DNA of 45,788 bases from Sulfurirhabdus autotrophica (GCF_004346685.1 NZ_SMCO01000024.1:1-45788); one strand, 5' to 3'. Counted from the stretch's first letter, positions 7,237 to 16,046 are shown. Made by a program: numbers and translations. The notes: generated by a model from the sequence alone, not told the origin.

Positions 7237-8472
7237 TTAACTTCTCACATTCAACCTTGCAAGCGCATCAATAGCTCGCTGATCTCCCTTGTTAGCAGCC
7301 TCTCTATACCATTTAATAGATTCCCCCAAGTCTTTAGGAGTATTCTCGCCCTGCTGATACATAAATGCTAGGCAGCATTGAGATGAGGCCAAGCCCAATT
7401 CGGCGCCTTTACGGTAAAAGGCCATAGCCTCCCGATGATCCTTAGGCACACCATAACCATGTTCGTAGAGGTAGCCAAGATTCTGGCAGGCCATTGCCTC
7501 ATCCTGTTCTGAGGCAAGTCGGTACCATTTAGCCGCCTCGGCATAATTTTGCCGAACACCAGTTCCGCATTCAAGGCAACGTCCAACTTGAAACTGTGCA
7601 CCAGCATTTCCATGTTCAGTCGCCTTCATAAACCACTGGTATGCCAATCCCCCATCCTTTGCCACCCCGCGCCCAAATTTGTAGGCAAGTCCAATGTTAT
7701 GCTGAGCCAAATCAAAACCTTGATTGGCTGCCTTAAGATACCACTCAGCAGCAAGTACATCGTTCTTAGGCACACCACGCCCATGCTCGCACATCAAGCC
7801 AAGATTATGCTGTGCAACCGCTTCACCTTGTTCAGCCGCTTTCAGGTACCATTTGCAGGCTTCAAAGCTATCCTGAGATATGCCAATTCCACGAGCATAC
7901 ATCATGCCTAAGTTTGTTTGTGCAGCAGTTGAACCTGCCTCGGCTGCTTTTCGGTACCAGAATGCTGCATTTGATAAATCCTGCTGGACACCGAAACACC
8001 CCGTGTCGTAGGCCACGCCAAGTATGAATTGAGCAGAGCAATTCTCATATTTTGCAAGACGTGTTAAAACGTGAAAAGACTTTGCATCATCTGGCAATTT
8101 TACTAGGAAGTCGAAATGACGCACCTTTAAGTTATTTTTAGCAATTTCATGCCCTTGTTTCGCAGCCTTTTCTAACCAACTAATAGCGTCCAGATTGCTT
8201 TCAATGTTCTGTTTACTGAGTAAAAAACGCAGAGCATATTGGAACTGAGCCTCCGCATTTCCCTGATGTGCCGCGAGACTAAACCAGTGCTGAGCTTGAA
8301 CAGAGTTTTCTGAAATGACATCACCGTACCCAGACATGTGCATATAGCCCATATACAGTTGAGCTATTGAGTTCCCTTTTATTGCCAAAGGTTCAAGACA
8401 TCTCAATGACGTTACATAATCGTCTACCTCAAATGCGCTGATTCCTCTTTTGAGATCAAAATCGACAATCAT
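7237..8472 (-). CDS. Sel1-like repeat protein
   Basis: A 411-residue protein made almost entirely of about ten Sel1-type repeats of 36 residues, each with the A-x-x-x-L-G-x-x-Y-x-x-G-x-G-V pattern and AxxWYxKAAExG. Examples are AQTNLGMMYARGIG then ACKWYLKAAEQG, and AQHNLGLMCEHGRG. Sel1 repeats form superhelical scaffolds for protein-protein contacts, often in signalling or in host interaction. There is no signal peptide, so this copy appears cytoplasmic. A GGGGA ribosome site is upstream. It lies between the cassette-like genes and small unknown genes and its partner is unknown. Confidence 0.85.
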   Translation of the reverse strand: MIVDFDLKRGISAFEVDDYVTSLRCLEPLAIKGNSIAQLYMGYMHMSGYGDVISENSVQAQHWFSLAAHQGNAEAQFQYALRFLLSKQNIESNLDAISWLEKAAKQGHEIAKNNLKVRHFDFLVKLPDDAKSFHVLTRLAKYENCSAQFILGVAYDTGCFGVQQDLSNAAFWYRKAAEAGSTAAQTNLGMMYARGIGISQDSFEACKWYLKAAEQGEAVAQHNLGLMCEHGRGVPKNDVLAAEWYLKAANQGFDLAQHNIGLAYKFGRGVAKDGGLAYQWFMKATEHGNAGAQFQVGRCLECGTGVRQNYAEAAKWYRLASEQDEAMACQNLGYLYEHGYGVPKDHREAMAFYRKGAELGLASSQCCLAFMYQQGENTPKDLGESIKWYREAANKGDQRAIDALARLNVRS

Positions 8473-8621
8473 GGATACTCTTTTCCCCTAAGTGGTGAAA
8501 CTACATATAACCCAAATAATACTCAGATTAAAATCGAATAATGATAATCAACTTTAGAAAAAACTATTTTGTATGGCTCTTTGCGCAGAAGCTGCGGGAT
8601 AATGGGTAAACATTTAAGTCG

Positions 8622-9077
8622 CTATGATTCTGATTTGTGCTCTATCAAGAACTGAGTCAAAGATAGCGCCCCCTTTTTTGTAACAAACAAACTTACATCA
8701 TAAGCCCCTCTCTGCTGTCCAATATCAAAGAGCCCCCCTGATAAAGTCCATAGCAAGTTGAATAAACTTTCCCCTTTCTCAACACCGAACATCTGCTCAA
8801 GTACTTGAGCAGATGTTGTGGTACTTACTGACTGATCATATTTTTTATTTGTGGATTCTGCAAAATATTGCGCAAAACTGTCAGAAAAGCCCCATACATA
8901 TCCGAGAAAGAACGGTAATACATCATTCGTGAGAAGAGTAGTAGGCTTTCTTTCTGCCAGCGTTAGCTGTAGCGTTATTAATTTATTCGTCGCCTGCGAA
9001 ATCGTTTTAGCACTTTCTATGCATTCTGCAATGCTCATTTTTTTTCGAGTAAATACCCGAAATAGTTTTTTAAACAT
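8622..9077 (-). CDS. Hypothetical protein, 151 residues
   Basis: The function is not recognised. The N-terminus is basic (MFKKLFRVFTRKKM), followed by helices and a central stretch rich in Phe and Gly (PFFLGYVWGFSDSFAQYF). A good GGAGAG ribosome site precedes the ATG, which supports a real gene. No signal peptide or clear membrane segment is present. It is oriented with the Sel1 gene, 149 bp upstream of it. Confidence 0.6.
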   Translation of the reverse strand: MFKKLFRVFTRKKMSIAECIESAKTISQATNKLITLQLTLAERKPTTLLTNDVLPFFLGYVWGFSDSFAQYFAESTNKKYDQSVSTTTSAQVLEQMFGVEKGESLFNLLWTLSGGLFDIGQQRGAYDVSLFVTKKGALSLTQFLIEHKSES

Positions 9078-9249
9078 GATAGTTGCTCTCCATTCAAATA
9101 TCCAATAACACTAAAAGCGTGGGTTATGAATTTGCTTCACCTTAATCCTTGCTTGTTTTTTATTAGTTGATGATTGCCAAATATATTTCCACAGAAAATT
9201 TAGGATTCCTGTTATGAACCGAAGCTGTATTCCAAACTATTCAAACTTT

Positions 9250-9480
9250 TTAATCTTGATTTCTGCCAAAAAATGAACCAGCAAGCAATAGCAGTCCAGA
9301 TAAATATTGAATAACAAAACCACCAATAACAGCCGCCATGGTTATCATCAAACCCTTGACAAAAGATACTGCAAAAAGGATATAAGCTCCAAAGCAGAAC
9401 ATTAAATACCACCCTGGACTTAAAAATAGGAGTAGAGAGGCAGTGCCGACGAGGATTGAACCAATTGTTTTTCTTATCAT
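9250..9480 (-). CDS. Small membrane protein, 76 residues
   Basis: Nearly the whole protein is hydrophobic, with two or three membrane segments (IGSILVGTASLLLFLSP, WYLMFCFGAYILFAVSF, ITMAAVIGGFVIQYLSGLLLLAG) and a charged tail. The ATG at 9480 is chosen because it has a GGGT-like element before it. The ATG at 9492 has none. An overlapping frame at 9212-9412 has less regular membrane segments and is judged a shadow. Function is unknown. Confidence 0.5.
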   Translation of the reverse strand: MIRKTIGSILVGTASLLLFLSPGWYLMFCFGAYILFAVSFVKGLMITMAAVIGGFVIQYLSGLLLLAGSFFGRNQD

Positions 9481-9492
9481 ATAAATACCCAT

Positions 9493-9952
9493 TTTAGTTA
9501 TTTGAAGGGGTAACCTGATTTACATTTTTCTCGATTTATACAAATTGTTTTTTTGTTCACCTAGCCCCAAAAGTAATTTCTTGCTTGAAATAAGTCACAG
9601 TTTTTGAGGAAATATAACAGACTCAATCCACTCAGGGCTCGCGTCCCGCATTACATCTTAAATGATTTTAATTATGCATGTATCAATTAAATGAAATATG
9701 TAAAGATCAAGCCAATTTTTAAAAACCCCTAGCTCGCTGATCGCCTGTTTGGTCATGGTTCCCCAAAGCGAGATTTGGCAAACTGCGGGGGTCTTCAATA
9801 AACGAACACTTTGGCCGACTTTGAGACTGCCGCAGCTCTCAACGCGAATTTCCGCATATGGCACGTAGCTGGTGGATAGTGCGGAAATCTAATTTCATTT
9901 CGAGGGGTGTAAAGAATCCCTACAAGATTCCATGATTCCATTTGAATGTCCG
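9493..9952. other. Gene-free or decayed stretch
   Basis: No convincing gene is seen. A 68-residue minus-strand frame (9658-9864) lacks a ribosome site and looks like decayed sequence. Confidence 0.4.
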
Positions 9953-10171
9953 CTATTGAGCAAATTCACAAGCGACTGCTTTTGTTACGAAACTGCCTGA
10001 TACCCCTAAATTCCCGCCATTGGTTTTAGAGCAAGATGCAACAACATCCGATTCCGGCACGCCGGCTCGTCTAAAGAGATCGGGCAGGGATTTGCGTTCA
10101 TCTTCCGTCACTTCGCGGTAGCCTTGTATTTTAGCTTCTTCAGTCAGGCTTTCAATATTGTGTGGTTGCAT
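9953..10171 (-). CDS. Hypothetical protein downstream of the integrase
   Basis: A 72-residue soluble protein (MQPHNIESLTEEAKIQGYREVTEDERKS..., truncated here) with no recognised family. It starts 49 bases after the integrase stop on the same strand and is probably cotranscribed. The ATG at 10171 is preferred to the TTG before it. Its size and place would suit an accessory recombination protein, but nothing in the sequence shows that. Confidence 0.45.
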   Translation of the reverse strand: MQPHNIESLTEEAKIQGYREVTEDERKSLPDLFRRAGVPESDVVASCSKTNGGNLGVSGSFVTKAVACEFAQ

Positions 10172-10219
10172 CAATACGTCTATTGGGTAAGCTACATGTT
10201 TAAAGAGTTTTCCAGAATT

Positions 10220-11884
10220 TCATTTCTCAGCTTGTTTTTTGCTGTCATTGATCCGCTTTCGGTTTCTACCGGCTATGCGTCGGCGCTCCGCATCTGCCAT
10301 TAATGCCTTGATATCATCCACTGTAGGCATAGCAGGTGGCGTCAGAACAACATCAGCATAGACCACTTTATCTATTTCACGCTTCAGGGTTTTTACCCCG
10401 GCTATCGATCCGTAACTACTGCCAACACCGGGGGTTTTGTGTCCGGTGATGGCGTCATGAATTTCAGTGGGCAATGGAATATTCCGCGCAGCCGTTTTCA
10501 AGGTATGGCGAAAGCTATGCACGTCTTGTTTGAAATCATATTCGCCGATCCTATCTTTAACAAAAGGAACAAACCAATCAGTCAGGCCATCGGAGTTAAC
10601 CACTCCTGGAAACAGTCTATCAGCCCCAGAATCCCTAACAGTTGCGACGTATTCACTAAATCCAAGACGAATTATCTCGATATGCATTGGCGTCATGCGC
10701 TCACAAGTATCTTTTTTAAGCTTGCGCAGCGTGTTATCTTTGAAATGCAAGTAAAGGATCCCCTCCACTTCCCCTACTTCCTCAATCAGGAGACCTGTAA
10801 GTTCTTCCCTGCGTGCCCCGGTATATAATGCAAGCAAGGGTATCCAGAGTGCGGCATGCTTTCCAGCGGACGCAGGGATGTCATCGATTGAGGGGGGATT
10901 GCGGAAGATTTTTTGCAATGCTTCCAGGGAAAACTCTCTCCTGCTGCTTTTGGCTGTTTTTGCTCCTGCCACGGATACGTCAACAAATGGATTGCGACGT
11001 TCGCCTAATAATTCGTTGTTAAGGGCATAATGGTAAACAGTGCGCGCTGCACTTAGCCGCGTCAATGCCGTTTTTTTAGCCACTGTGTTTACCAGTTCAT
11101 CACGCCATCCGATAATTTGTGAGCGCGTGATTTCTGCTGGAGGGCATTTAGCATAGAACGCAAGGTCTCGGATATTTCTGTTGTACAGCGATACACTGCT
11201 GGGTGACAAGTCTTTGTGGTGGTTATGGTAATACTCCAACAAGTAATCCCAAGTGCAAGATGAGCCGTTGCCACTAGTGATTGGCTTGGGTGCGGGGGGT
11301 GTCGGTATAAATTTACCTTCGGCCCGTTTATCCAGGGTTTCTGTTATTTGGCGAAATGCCGTGACGAAGGGAATATAGCGGGCGTCAACTGGACCAGAAG
11401 GCAATTTGCCCGTCGCTTGCAGCATGAAAAAAGGGATCAGTGATCGCAATTGGAGCAGCAGTTCTGCGTCTCCCATTACGCCAGGAGGAGGAAGTTCGTG
11501 GATAAAGCTTGCTTCCCGATCTGGAGTGCGTTCAACTTCTGCGCCGGATAACACGGCTTCCAGTGCCGACTTGTATACTGTTTCATCCGCAGCCAGTAAG
11601 TAAGTCTGCATGGTCGCTGCTGCAAGGTTAATATCGTCAGACGAAATGGTCTGCCCAGACGACTGTTTCAGGCTTTCATGTCGATTCAATACATCATCAA
11701 CTTCAACTGCAAAACGACGAGCAAGTTGCTCTGCTTCGCGCCGATTACCTGTTCCTAGTGAAAAACGAATATACCCGTTTTTACCGACTAGCTGAGGCCC
11801 TGATACCAGTTGAATGAACCGCCCTGTGAAATCTTTGAGTTTACGGGAAAACCAGAATATCTGCTTGCGCTGAATTATGTACAT
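10220..11884 (-). CDS. Tyrosine integrase of element 1
   Basis: A 554-residue tyrosine recombinase that would integrate and excise the element at tRNA-Ser(GCU). The catalytic domain shows YTGARREELTGL (first Arg), HSFRHTLKT (HxxR) and a C-terminal GHKTPGVGSSYG whose Tyr is the likely nucleophile. The N-terminal part (VSGPQLVGKNGYIRFSLGTGNRREAEQLARRF) is the arm-binding and core-binding region. The ATG at 11884 has AAGGA upstream. An extension to the TTG at 11944 would only translate the TAGCTAC repeats (VVASIVAKNVAKD) and is rejected. It is longer than many integrases of about 400 residues, with a Lys/Arg-rich C-terminal extension. Confidence 0.9.
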   Translation of the reverse strand: MYIIQRKQIFWFSRKLKDFTGRFIQLVSGPQLVGKNGYIRFSLGTGNRREAEQLARRFAVEVDDVLNRHESLKQSSGQTISSDDINLAAATMQTYLLAADETVYKSALEAVLSGAEVERTPDREASFIHELPPPGVMGDAELLLQLRSLIPFFMLQATGKLPSGPVDARYIPFVTAFRQITETLDKRAEGKFIPTPPAPKPITSGNGSSCTWDYLLEYYHNHHKDLSPSSVSLYNRNIRDLAFYAKCPPAEITRSQIIGWRDELVNTVAKKTALTRLSAARTVYHYALNNELLGERRNPFVDVSVAGAKTAKSSRREFSLEALQKIFRNPPSIDDIPASAGKHAALWIPLLALYTGARREELTGLLIEEVGEVEGILYLHFKDNTLRKLKKDTCERMTPMHIEIIRLGFSEYVATVRDSGADRLFPGVVNSDGLTDWFVPFVKDRIGEYDFKQDVHSFRHTLKTAARNIPLPTEIHDAITGHKTPGVGSSYGSIAGVKTLKREIDKVVYADVVLTPPAMPTVDDIKALMADAERRRIAGRNRKRINDSKKQAEK

Positions 11885-11898
11885 TATCTTTGAGTCCT

Positions 11899-11941
11899 TA
11901 GCTACGTTTTTAGCTACAATACTAGCTACAACAATTAGCCA
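11899..11941. promoter_or_regulatory. Four 12 bp-period repeats upstream of the integrase
   Basis: TAGCTAC occurs at 11899, 11911 and 11923 and TAGCCAC at 11935, exactly 12 bp apart. They lie between the integrase ATG and the att core. Related copies lie at 2862 and 2875 at the other end. They are probably arm-type integrase sites that also serve as an autoregulatory operator. Confidence 0.65.
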
Positions 11942-11994
11942 CAACCCATTGATTTATTTACCACTTGTAGCAAATACAAGCACTTGAATAAGGT

Positions 11995-12015
11995 TGGCGG
12001 AGAGAGAGGGATTCG
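11995..12015. repeat. Right attachment site of element 1 (attR) in tRNA-Ser
   Basis: These 21 bases, the 3' end of tRNA-Ser(GCU) on the minus strand, are repeated identically at 2782-2802. The element restores the tRNA 3' end on insertion. Confidence 0.9.
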
Positions 12016-12087
12016 AACCCTCGGTAAGGCTATAAACCCTACGCTCCCTTAGCAGGGGAGTACCTTCGACCACTCGGCCATCTCTCC
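11995..12087 (-). tRNA. tRNA-Ser (anticodon GCT)
   Basis: A 93-base class II tRNA with acceptor GGAGAGA/TCTCTCC, anticodon loop CTGCTAA (GCT), a long variable arm and an encoded CCA at 11995-11997. It lies 53 bp downstream of lysC on the same strand and may be cotranscribed with it. It is the integration target of element 1. Confidence 0.95.
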
Positions 12088-12140
12088 GTTTAGAGGCGGT
12101 AGAATACCGCGAACTATCTAAAAGGTCAAAAAAACTTGCT

Positions 12141-13370
12141 TTATGCTGGTTCCTGATCCAGATTAAAAGCTTTGTGTAGCACACGAACGGCCAGTTCCAG
12201 GTACTTTTCATCGATTACAACTGAAATCTTAATTTCAGAGGTGGAGATCATTTGTATGTTAATTCCGTCTTCTGCCAAAGCTTTAAACATAGACCTGGCA
12301 ATACCAACATGAGAACGCATGCCGACACCAACGACAGATACTTTAGCAATTTTGTCATCGCCAGATACTTCGCGCGCACCGATCTGAGATTGAGCGCTTT
12401 TTAGGATGTCTAGTGCTTTGGTAAACTCGTTGCGGTGTACTGTGAACGTAAAGTCTGTTGTACCATCTGCACCAACGTTCTGGATAATCATATCTACATC
12501 AATATTGGCGTCTGCAACTGGCCCTAGAATCTGATACGCGATACCTGGCTTGTCTGGTACACCCGTTACTGTAATTTTTGCTTCATCGCGGTTAAAAGCA
12601 ATGCCCGAAATAATCGCTTGTTCCATAATTTCATCATCCTCAAAGGTAATCAACGTACCGTCCCCACCTTCTTCGAAGCTGGATAGTACGCGCAGTTTGA
12701 CCTTGTATTTCCCTGCAAACTCGACAGAACGAATCTGCAACACTTTAGAACCCAGGCTAGCCATTTCAAGCATTTCTTCAAAAGTAATGCTTTTGAGCCG
12801 TCTGGCCTCTGGCACAATGCGGGGGTCAGTCGTATAAACGCCATCTACGTCGGTATAAATCTGACATTCATCCGCTTTAAGTGCAGCGGCCAATGCAACG
12901 CCAGTGGTATCAGAACCGCCGCGACCCAAGGTGGTGATATTGCCTTGTTCATCCACTCCCTGAAAGCCTGCCACAACCACCACATGGCCACTATCAAGGT
13001 CAGCCCTTATTCGGGCTTCATCAATACTGACAATACGCGCCTTTGTGAACGAGTCATCAGTGAGAATTCTGACTTGGGAACCAGTGTAGCTTTTTGCCTT
13101 TAGCCCTAAATCCTTTAGCGCCATGGACAACAATGAAATAGTCACCTGTTCACCCGTAGAAACAAGCACATCCATTTCACGAGGGTCAGGGATTTTTTGA
13201 ATGCTCTTGGCCAGTTCAATCAGTTTGTTTGTTTCTCCACTCATTGCAGAGAGTACAACCACTACCTGATGTCCGAGCATTTTGAATTTTGCTACGCGCT
13301 GTGCAACGTTTTTTATACGATCAACATTCCCAACGGAAGTGCCGCCATATTTCTGTACTATCAGTGCCAT
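12141..13370 (-). CDS. lysC: Aspartate kinase
   Basis: This 409-residue enzyme phosphorylates aspartate, the first step toward lysine, threonine and methionine and toward diaminopimelate for the cell wall. The kinase domain shows KYGGTSV (8-14), STGEQVT, and GRGGSDTTGVALAAAL. Two ACT domains follow (ITVTGVPDKPGIAYQI and VSVVGVGMRSHVGIA), giving lysine/threonine feedback in related enzymes. Length and order match monofunctional betaproteobacterial aspartokinases. AAGG precedes the ATG. It is followed by tRNA-Ser, as in lysC-tRNA clusters. Confidence 0.95.
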   Translation of the reverse strand: MALIVQKYGGTSVGNVDRIKNVAQRVAKFKMLGHQVVVVLSAMSGETNKLIELAKSIQKIPDPREMDVLVSTGEQVTISLLSMALKDLGLKAKSYTGSQVRILTDDSFTKARIVSIDEARIRADLDSGHVVVVAGFQGVDEQGNITTLGRGGSDTTGVALAAALKADECQIYTDVDGVYTTDPRIVPEARRLKSITFEEMLEMASLGSKVLQIRSVEFAGKYKVKLRVLSSFEEGGDGTLITFEDDEIMEQAIISGIAFNRDEAKITVTGVPDKPGIAYQILGPVADANIDVDMIIQNVGADGTTDFTFTVHRNEFTKALDILKSAQSQIGAREVSGDDKIAKVSVVGVGMRSHVGIARSMFKALAEDGINIQMISTSEIKISVVIDEKYLELAVRVLHKAFNLDQEPA

Positions 13371-13649
13371 CGAAGACCTTGAAAAAAAACAATAAAATTA
13401 CAATTTCTCAAAAAAATGCGCATGTTAACGCAGTTTCTGCCTGGCGGGAATTTTAACCCAAGTAGGCAAATAAAACGAGTACAAAAGTGGAATTTACAAT
13501 TTATAAACCTTAGCTTACCCCGTTATCCCGCCTGGTTTTTTTCAAATACGTTTAAATGAATCCGTTGCAAATGCCAATTTTAACTATCCGGATAACCAAT
13601 TAATGACATGCGAAATACCAGGAACACCAATATCACCCTTCATGAATTT

Positions 13650-13677
13650 TTGACATACACATGATTTAGGATAAAGT
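13650..13677 (+). promoter_or_regulatory. Possible sigma-70 promoter for the XRE gene
   Basis: TTGACA (13650-13655) and TAAAGT (13672-13677) are 16 bases apart within the 429 bp lysC/XRE divergent gap. An alternative -10 (TGCTATCAT) lies near 13712. I see nothing else in this gap. Confidence 0.35.
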
Positions 13678-13799
13678 CAATAATGCATATGATCTGGAAT
13701 TTTTCTATTTTTATGCTATCATGGTATCAGTAGTACTTAATTGAGTGGCATGTAATGTCAATTCCATAATCTCCTTAGATAATTTAAAGTGTAGAGAAT

Positions 13800-14102
13800 A
13801 TGAAACTATTCGAAAAAATCGTAAATCCTCGGGATATCAGACGCAAACTTGGTATGAACCAGCAAGAGTTCTGGACCCAGATCGGTGTAACCCAAAGTGG
13901 CGGTTCACGCTATGAGAGTGGCCGCTCCATGCCTAAACCTGTACGTGAACTATTACGTCTGGTGCATGTGGAGCAGGTTGATCTTTCCAAAGTCAAGCAT
14001 GAAGACTTTGAAATCATCGATTATCTGAAGGGTAGCCATCCAGATCTTTACAAGAGCCTGAAGAAAGCGGTTCGCACCAACAAGAAAAAAGAAGAACACT
14101 AA
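13800..14102 (+). CDS. XRE-family helix-turn-helix protein
   Basis: A 100-residue DNA-binding protein. Residues 10-45 form an HTH (PRDIRRKLGMNQQEFWTQIGVTQSGGSRYESGRSMP) in which TQSGGSRYESGR is the typical recognition helix region. The C-terminal part is Lys-rich (KKAVRTNKKKEEH). It is a solitary gene in core DNA with a strong shared terminator after it. Such small proteins are common in betaproteobacterial chromosomes; targets are unknown. Confidence 0.8.
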   Translation: MKLFEKIVNPRDIRRKLGMNQQEFWTQIGVTQSGGSRYESGRSMPKPVRELLRLVHVEQVDLSKVKHEDFEIIDYLKGSHPDLYKSLKKAVRTNKKKEEH

Positions 14103-14125
14103 GTTTTTCTTGAGTTTGAAAGATG

Positions 14126-14161
14126 TTTAGCCGTGTTATCTAATTAGATAACACGGCTAAA
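14126..14161. terminator. Bidirectional terminator between convergent genes
   Basis: A perfect 36 bp inverted repeat (half-site TTTAGCCGTGTTATCTAA) separates the XRE gene and the radical SAM gene. The TAG stop codon of the radical SAM gene (14157-14159) lies within the right arm. Confidence 0.75.
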
Positions 14162-15023
14162 GGCTTTCCCTTACTTCCAGCCCCGCCTCACGGATTTTAT
14201 TCGCATAACTCAACAGCCATTCTTCGGGCAATGCGGATAACCTACTCGCTTCTTTCTGCATTGAAGGGCGAGCTAGCCCATAGAGCAACACCCCTTTCAC
14301 CCCTGCTTCTTCGCTCACCAATTTTTTTATCATTTCCAAATAAGCATGTTGTTCTTCATTTGATGGTGCCTGACCGTCCATACCGAACACGCAAGTTTGT
14401 AGCCACGTTGGGCAAAGAGACGCTGCCACACGCAAATTCTCCTGCACGCGCTGCAATCCTATTCTGGAGCCATTTATTCTGCGCATACCCTCGGCAGTCG
14501 CGCTATCCAATTTAAACCAGACCTCACCGTTTAAGCCGGCCATATGCTTTAAGCCCTGCTGAACATAGCCACGATTTACCAGGCTACCATTAGTAATCAG
14601 CACCAGCTTTATTTTGCCAATAAGATCAAACTCTCTCATCAATTTACCAATGAGCAAAATAACATCCGCAAACTCTTTGGCGCTCGTTGGCTCACCATTA
14701 CCTGACAATGCGATATCATTAATACGCCTGGCTTCCGGGGGCACCCTCTTCACCATAAAGTCACCGTGCAGCAGTTCAAGCAAAAATCCGCGCAGTTCTG
14801 CTTCCAGTTTTTTAAGTTCAATTTCGGGGGGGGCACCTCGCTTTAAATCGGGTACCTGGCAATACACACAGCGCCAATTACAAGCATTATTTGGATTTAA
14901 ATTAATCCCAACCGAGACACCCCCCGCCCGCCGGGAAATAACCGGATAAACATAGGTCATGTCTGCGCTATCACGATTGTGGTCAACCGTTGTCAGCACA
15001 TTAGTATGGATAGGCACGAGCAT
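14157..15023 (-). CDS. Radical SAM protein
   Basis: A 288-residue radical SAM protein. CNWRCVYCQ at residues 48-56 gives the CxxxCxxC motif that binds the 4Fe-4S cluster. The SAM-binding ALSGNGEPTS (GNGEP type) follows at about residue 109. The fold resembles COG0731-type radical SAM proteins. It lies divergent to queD, but its motif context differs from QueE (no CNLRCxWCDT), so a role in queuosine synthesis is not shown. The substrate is unknown. Confidence 0.8.
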   Translation of the reverse strand: MLVPIHTNVLTTVDHNRDSADMTYVYPVISRRAGGVSVGINLNPNNACNWRCVYCQVPDLKRGAPPEIELKKLEAELRGFLLELLHGDFMVKRVPPEARRINDIALSGNGEPTSAKEFADVILLIGKLMREFDLIGKIKLVLITNGSLVNRGYVQQGLKHMAGLNGEVWFKLDSATAEGMRRINGSRIGLQRVQENLRVAASLCPTWLQTCVFGMDGQAPSNEEQHAYLEMIKKLVSEEAGVKGVLLYGLARPSMQKEASRLSALPEEWLLSYANKIREAGLEVRESL

Positions 15024-15093
15024 TCCTTGAGTAACGAATTAAATATGAATTGTAACGGTTTTAACTGACTAAATACGGATTCAACAACAATGA

Positions 15094-15099
15094 TATAAT
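15094..15099 (+). promoter_or_regulatory. Likely -10 element of queD
   Basis: TATAAT lies 29 bases before the queD start. I see no clear -35 element at the usual distance. Confidence 0.4.
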
Positions 15100-15127
15100 T
15101 GGCAATTTTCACACTCCACCTTAGACC

Positions 15128-15577
15128 ATGCAAATCACACGCAGACTTGAATTTGATGCAGGACACCGCATTCCCCACCACAAAAGCCAATGCAGGCATA
15201 TGCATGGTCACCGTTATGCCATTGAGATCACCCTTTCAGGTGCTATTATCGAAATAGAAGGCATTTCCGAGCAAGGCATGGTAATGGATTTCACCGATGT
15301 GAAAAATATTGCCTATACTTATATTGCAGGTGTTTGGGACCATGCTTTTCTAGTTTATACGGGTGATACACAAGTGATCGAATTTTTGAAAACATTACCA
15401 GAACATAAAACGGTAGCGCTGCCCTTTATTCCCACTGCTGAAAACCTTGCCGCCGAAGCCTTCCGTATTCTAGATAAAGCGTATCAGGATACTTATGGTA
15501 ACAATTTGCGACTGGAACAAGTCAGACTATATGAAACCCCGAACAACTGGGCAGATGCGGTAAGAAATAAAATCTAG
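15128..15577 (+). CDS. queD: 6-carboxytetrahydropterin synthase QueD
   Basis: This 149-residue enzyme converts dihydroneopterin triphosphate to 6-carboxytetrahydropterin, the second step toward queuosine in tRNA. His13 (AGH), His26 and His28 (CRHMHGH, 22-28) are the zinc ligands and Cys22 the catalytic cysteine. PTAENLA (about 107-113) and the C-terminal YETPNNWA are family signatures. It is slightly longer than the 120-residue E. coli enzyme because of loops around 45-55 and 80-100. The start matches the family N-terminus. Confidence 0.9.
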   Translation: MQITRRLEFDAGHRIPHHKSQCRHMHGHRYAIEITLSGAIIEIEGISEQGMVMDFTDVKNIAYTYIAGVWDHAFLVYTGDTQVIEFLKTLPEHKTVALPFIPTAENLAAEAFRILDKAYQDTYGNNLRLEQVRLYETPNNWADAVRNKI

Positions 15578-15605
15578 TTCTGATTCAATAATCGGAGAAT
15601 ACAGA

Positions 15606-16046
15606 TTGTATAAACGAATCCTCGTTCCTATAGATGGCAGCGCCACTTCAAATAACGCTTTGCGAGAAGGGATAAAGCTTGCCAGTGAACAACACTCCCA
15701 GCTCAGAATTGTCCACGTAGTGGATGAAGCCGTTCTCTACAGTGATGTTGAAGGCTTTATGGATATCACCGCTCTGCGAAAAGCCTTACAGGAATCAAGC
15801 AAGAACTTACTCACCAAAGCCGCTGAAACCGCCAAAAAAGGCGGAGTAGATGCTGAAACAGCCCAACTCAATACTGCAGGCGAACGAATTGCCACAACAA
15901 TTACGGAAGAAGCCAAGCGTTGGTCAGCCGATCTTATTGTCATGGGTACGCATGGCCGGAGCGGTTTTGATCGCCTGCTAATGGGAAGTATCGCTGAGGG
16001 CGTAGCGCGAATTGCGCCAGCGCCGGTGCTACTAATACGGGATTAA
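15606..16046 (+). CDS. Universal stress protein (UspA family)
   Basis: A 146-residue single-domain Usp. The N-terminus (YKRILVPIDGSATSNNAL) and the ATP-binding GTHGRSGFDRLLMGSIAEGV (G-2x-G-9x-GS type) indicate a nucleotide-binding Usp involved in stress survival. The start is TTG at 15606, supported by GGAGAA 7 bases upstream and by the family N-terminus. It follows queD by 28 bp and may share its transcript. Confidence 0.9.
   Translation: MYKRILVPIDGSATSNNALREGIKLASEQHSQLRIVHVVDEAVLYSDVEGFMDITALRKALQESSKNLLTKAAETAKKGGVDAETAQLNTAGERIATTITEEAKRWSADLIVMGTHGRSGFDRLLMGSIAEGVARIAPAPVLLIRD

Larger units (their letters stand above)
2782..12015. mobile_element. 9.2 kb integrated element in tRNA-Ser(GCU)
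   Basis: The element is bounded by the 21 bp direct repeat at 2782-2802 and 11995-12015. It has a tyrosine integrase at its tRNA-proximal end reading away from the tRNA, and 12-13 bp-spaced TAGCTAC motifs near both ends. Cargo is a stem-loop array, a winged-helix replication/mobilisation-like protein, an integron attC with two cassette-like genes, a Sel1 protein and small unknown genes. No relaxase or conjugation gene is recognisable, so it is probably mobilised in trans, replicates after excision, or is decaying. Confidence 0.9.

Noticed and set aside
9212..9412. 66-residue minus-strand frame overlapping the small membrane gene
   Set aside because: The other frame (9250-9480) has regular membrane segments and a better start.
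9658..9864. 68-residue minus-strand frame in the 9493-9952 gap
   Set aside because: It has no ribosome site or coherent protein pattern, and looks like decayed sequence.
11885..11944. N-terminal extension of the element 1 integrase from a TTG
   Set aside because: It only translates the 12 bp-period repeats and lacks a ribosome site. The ATG at 11884 has AAGGA upstream.
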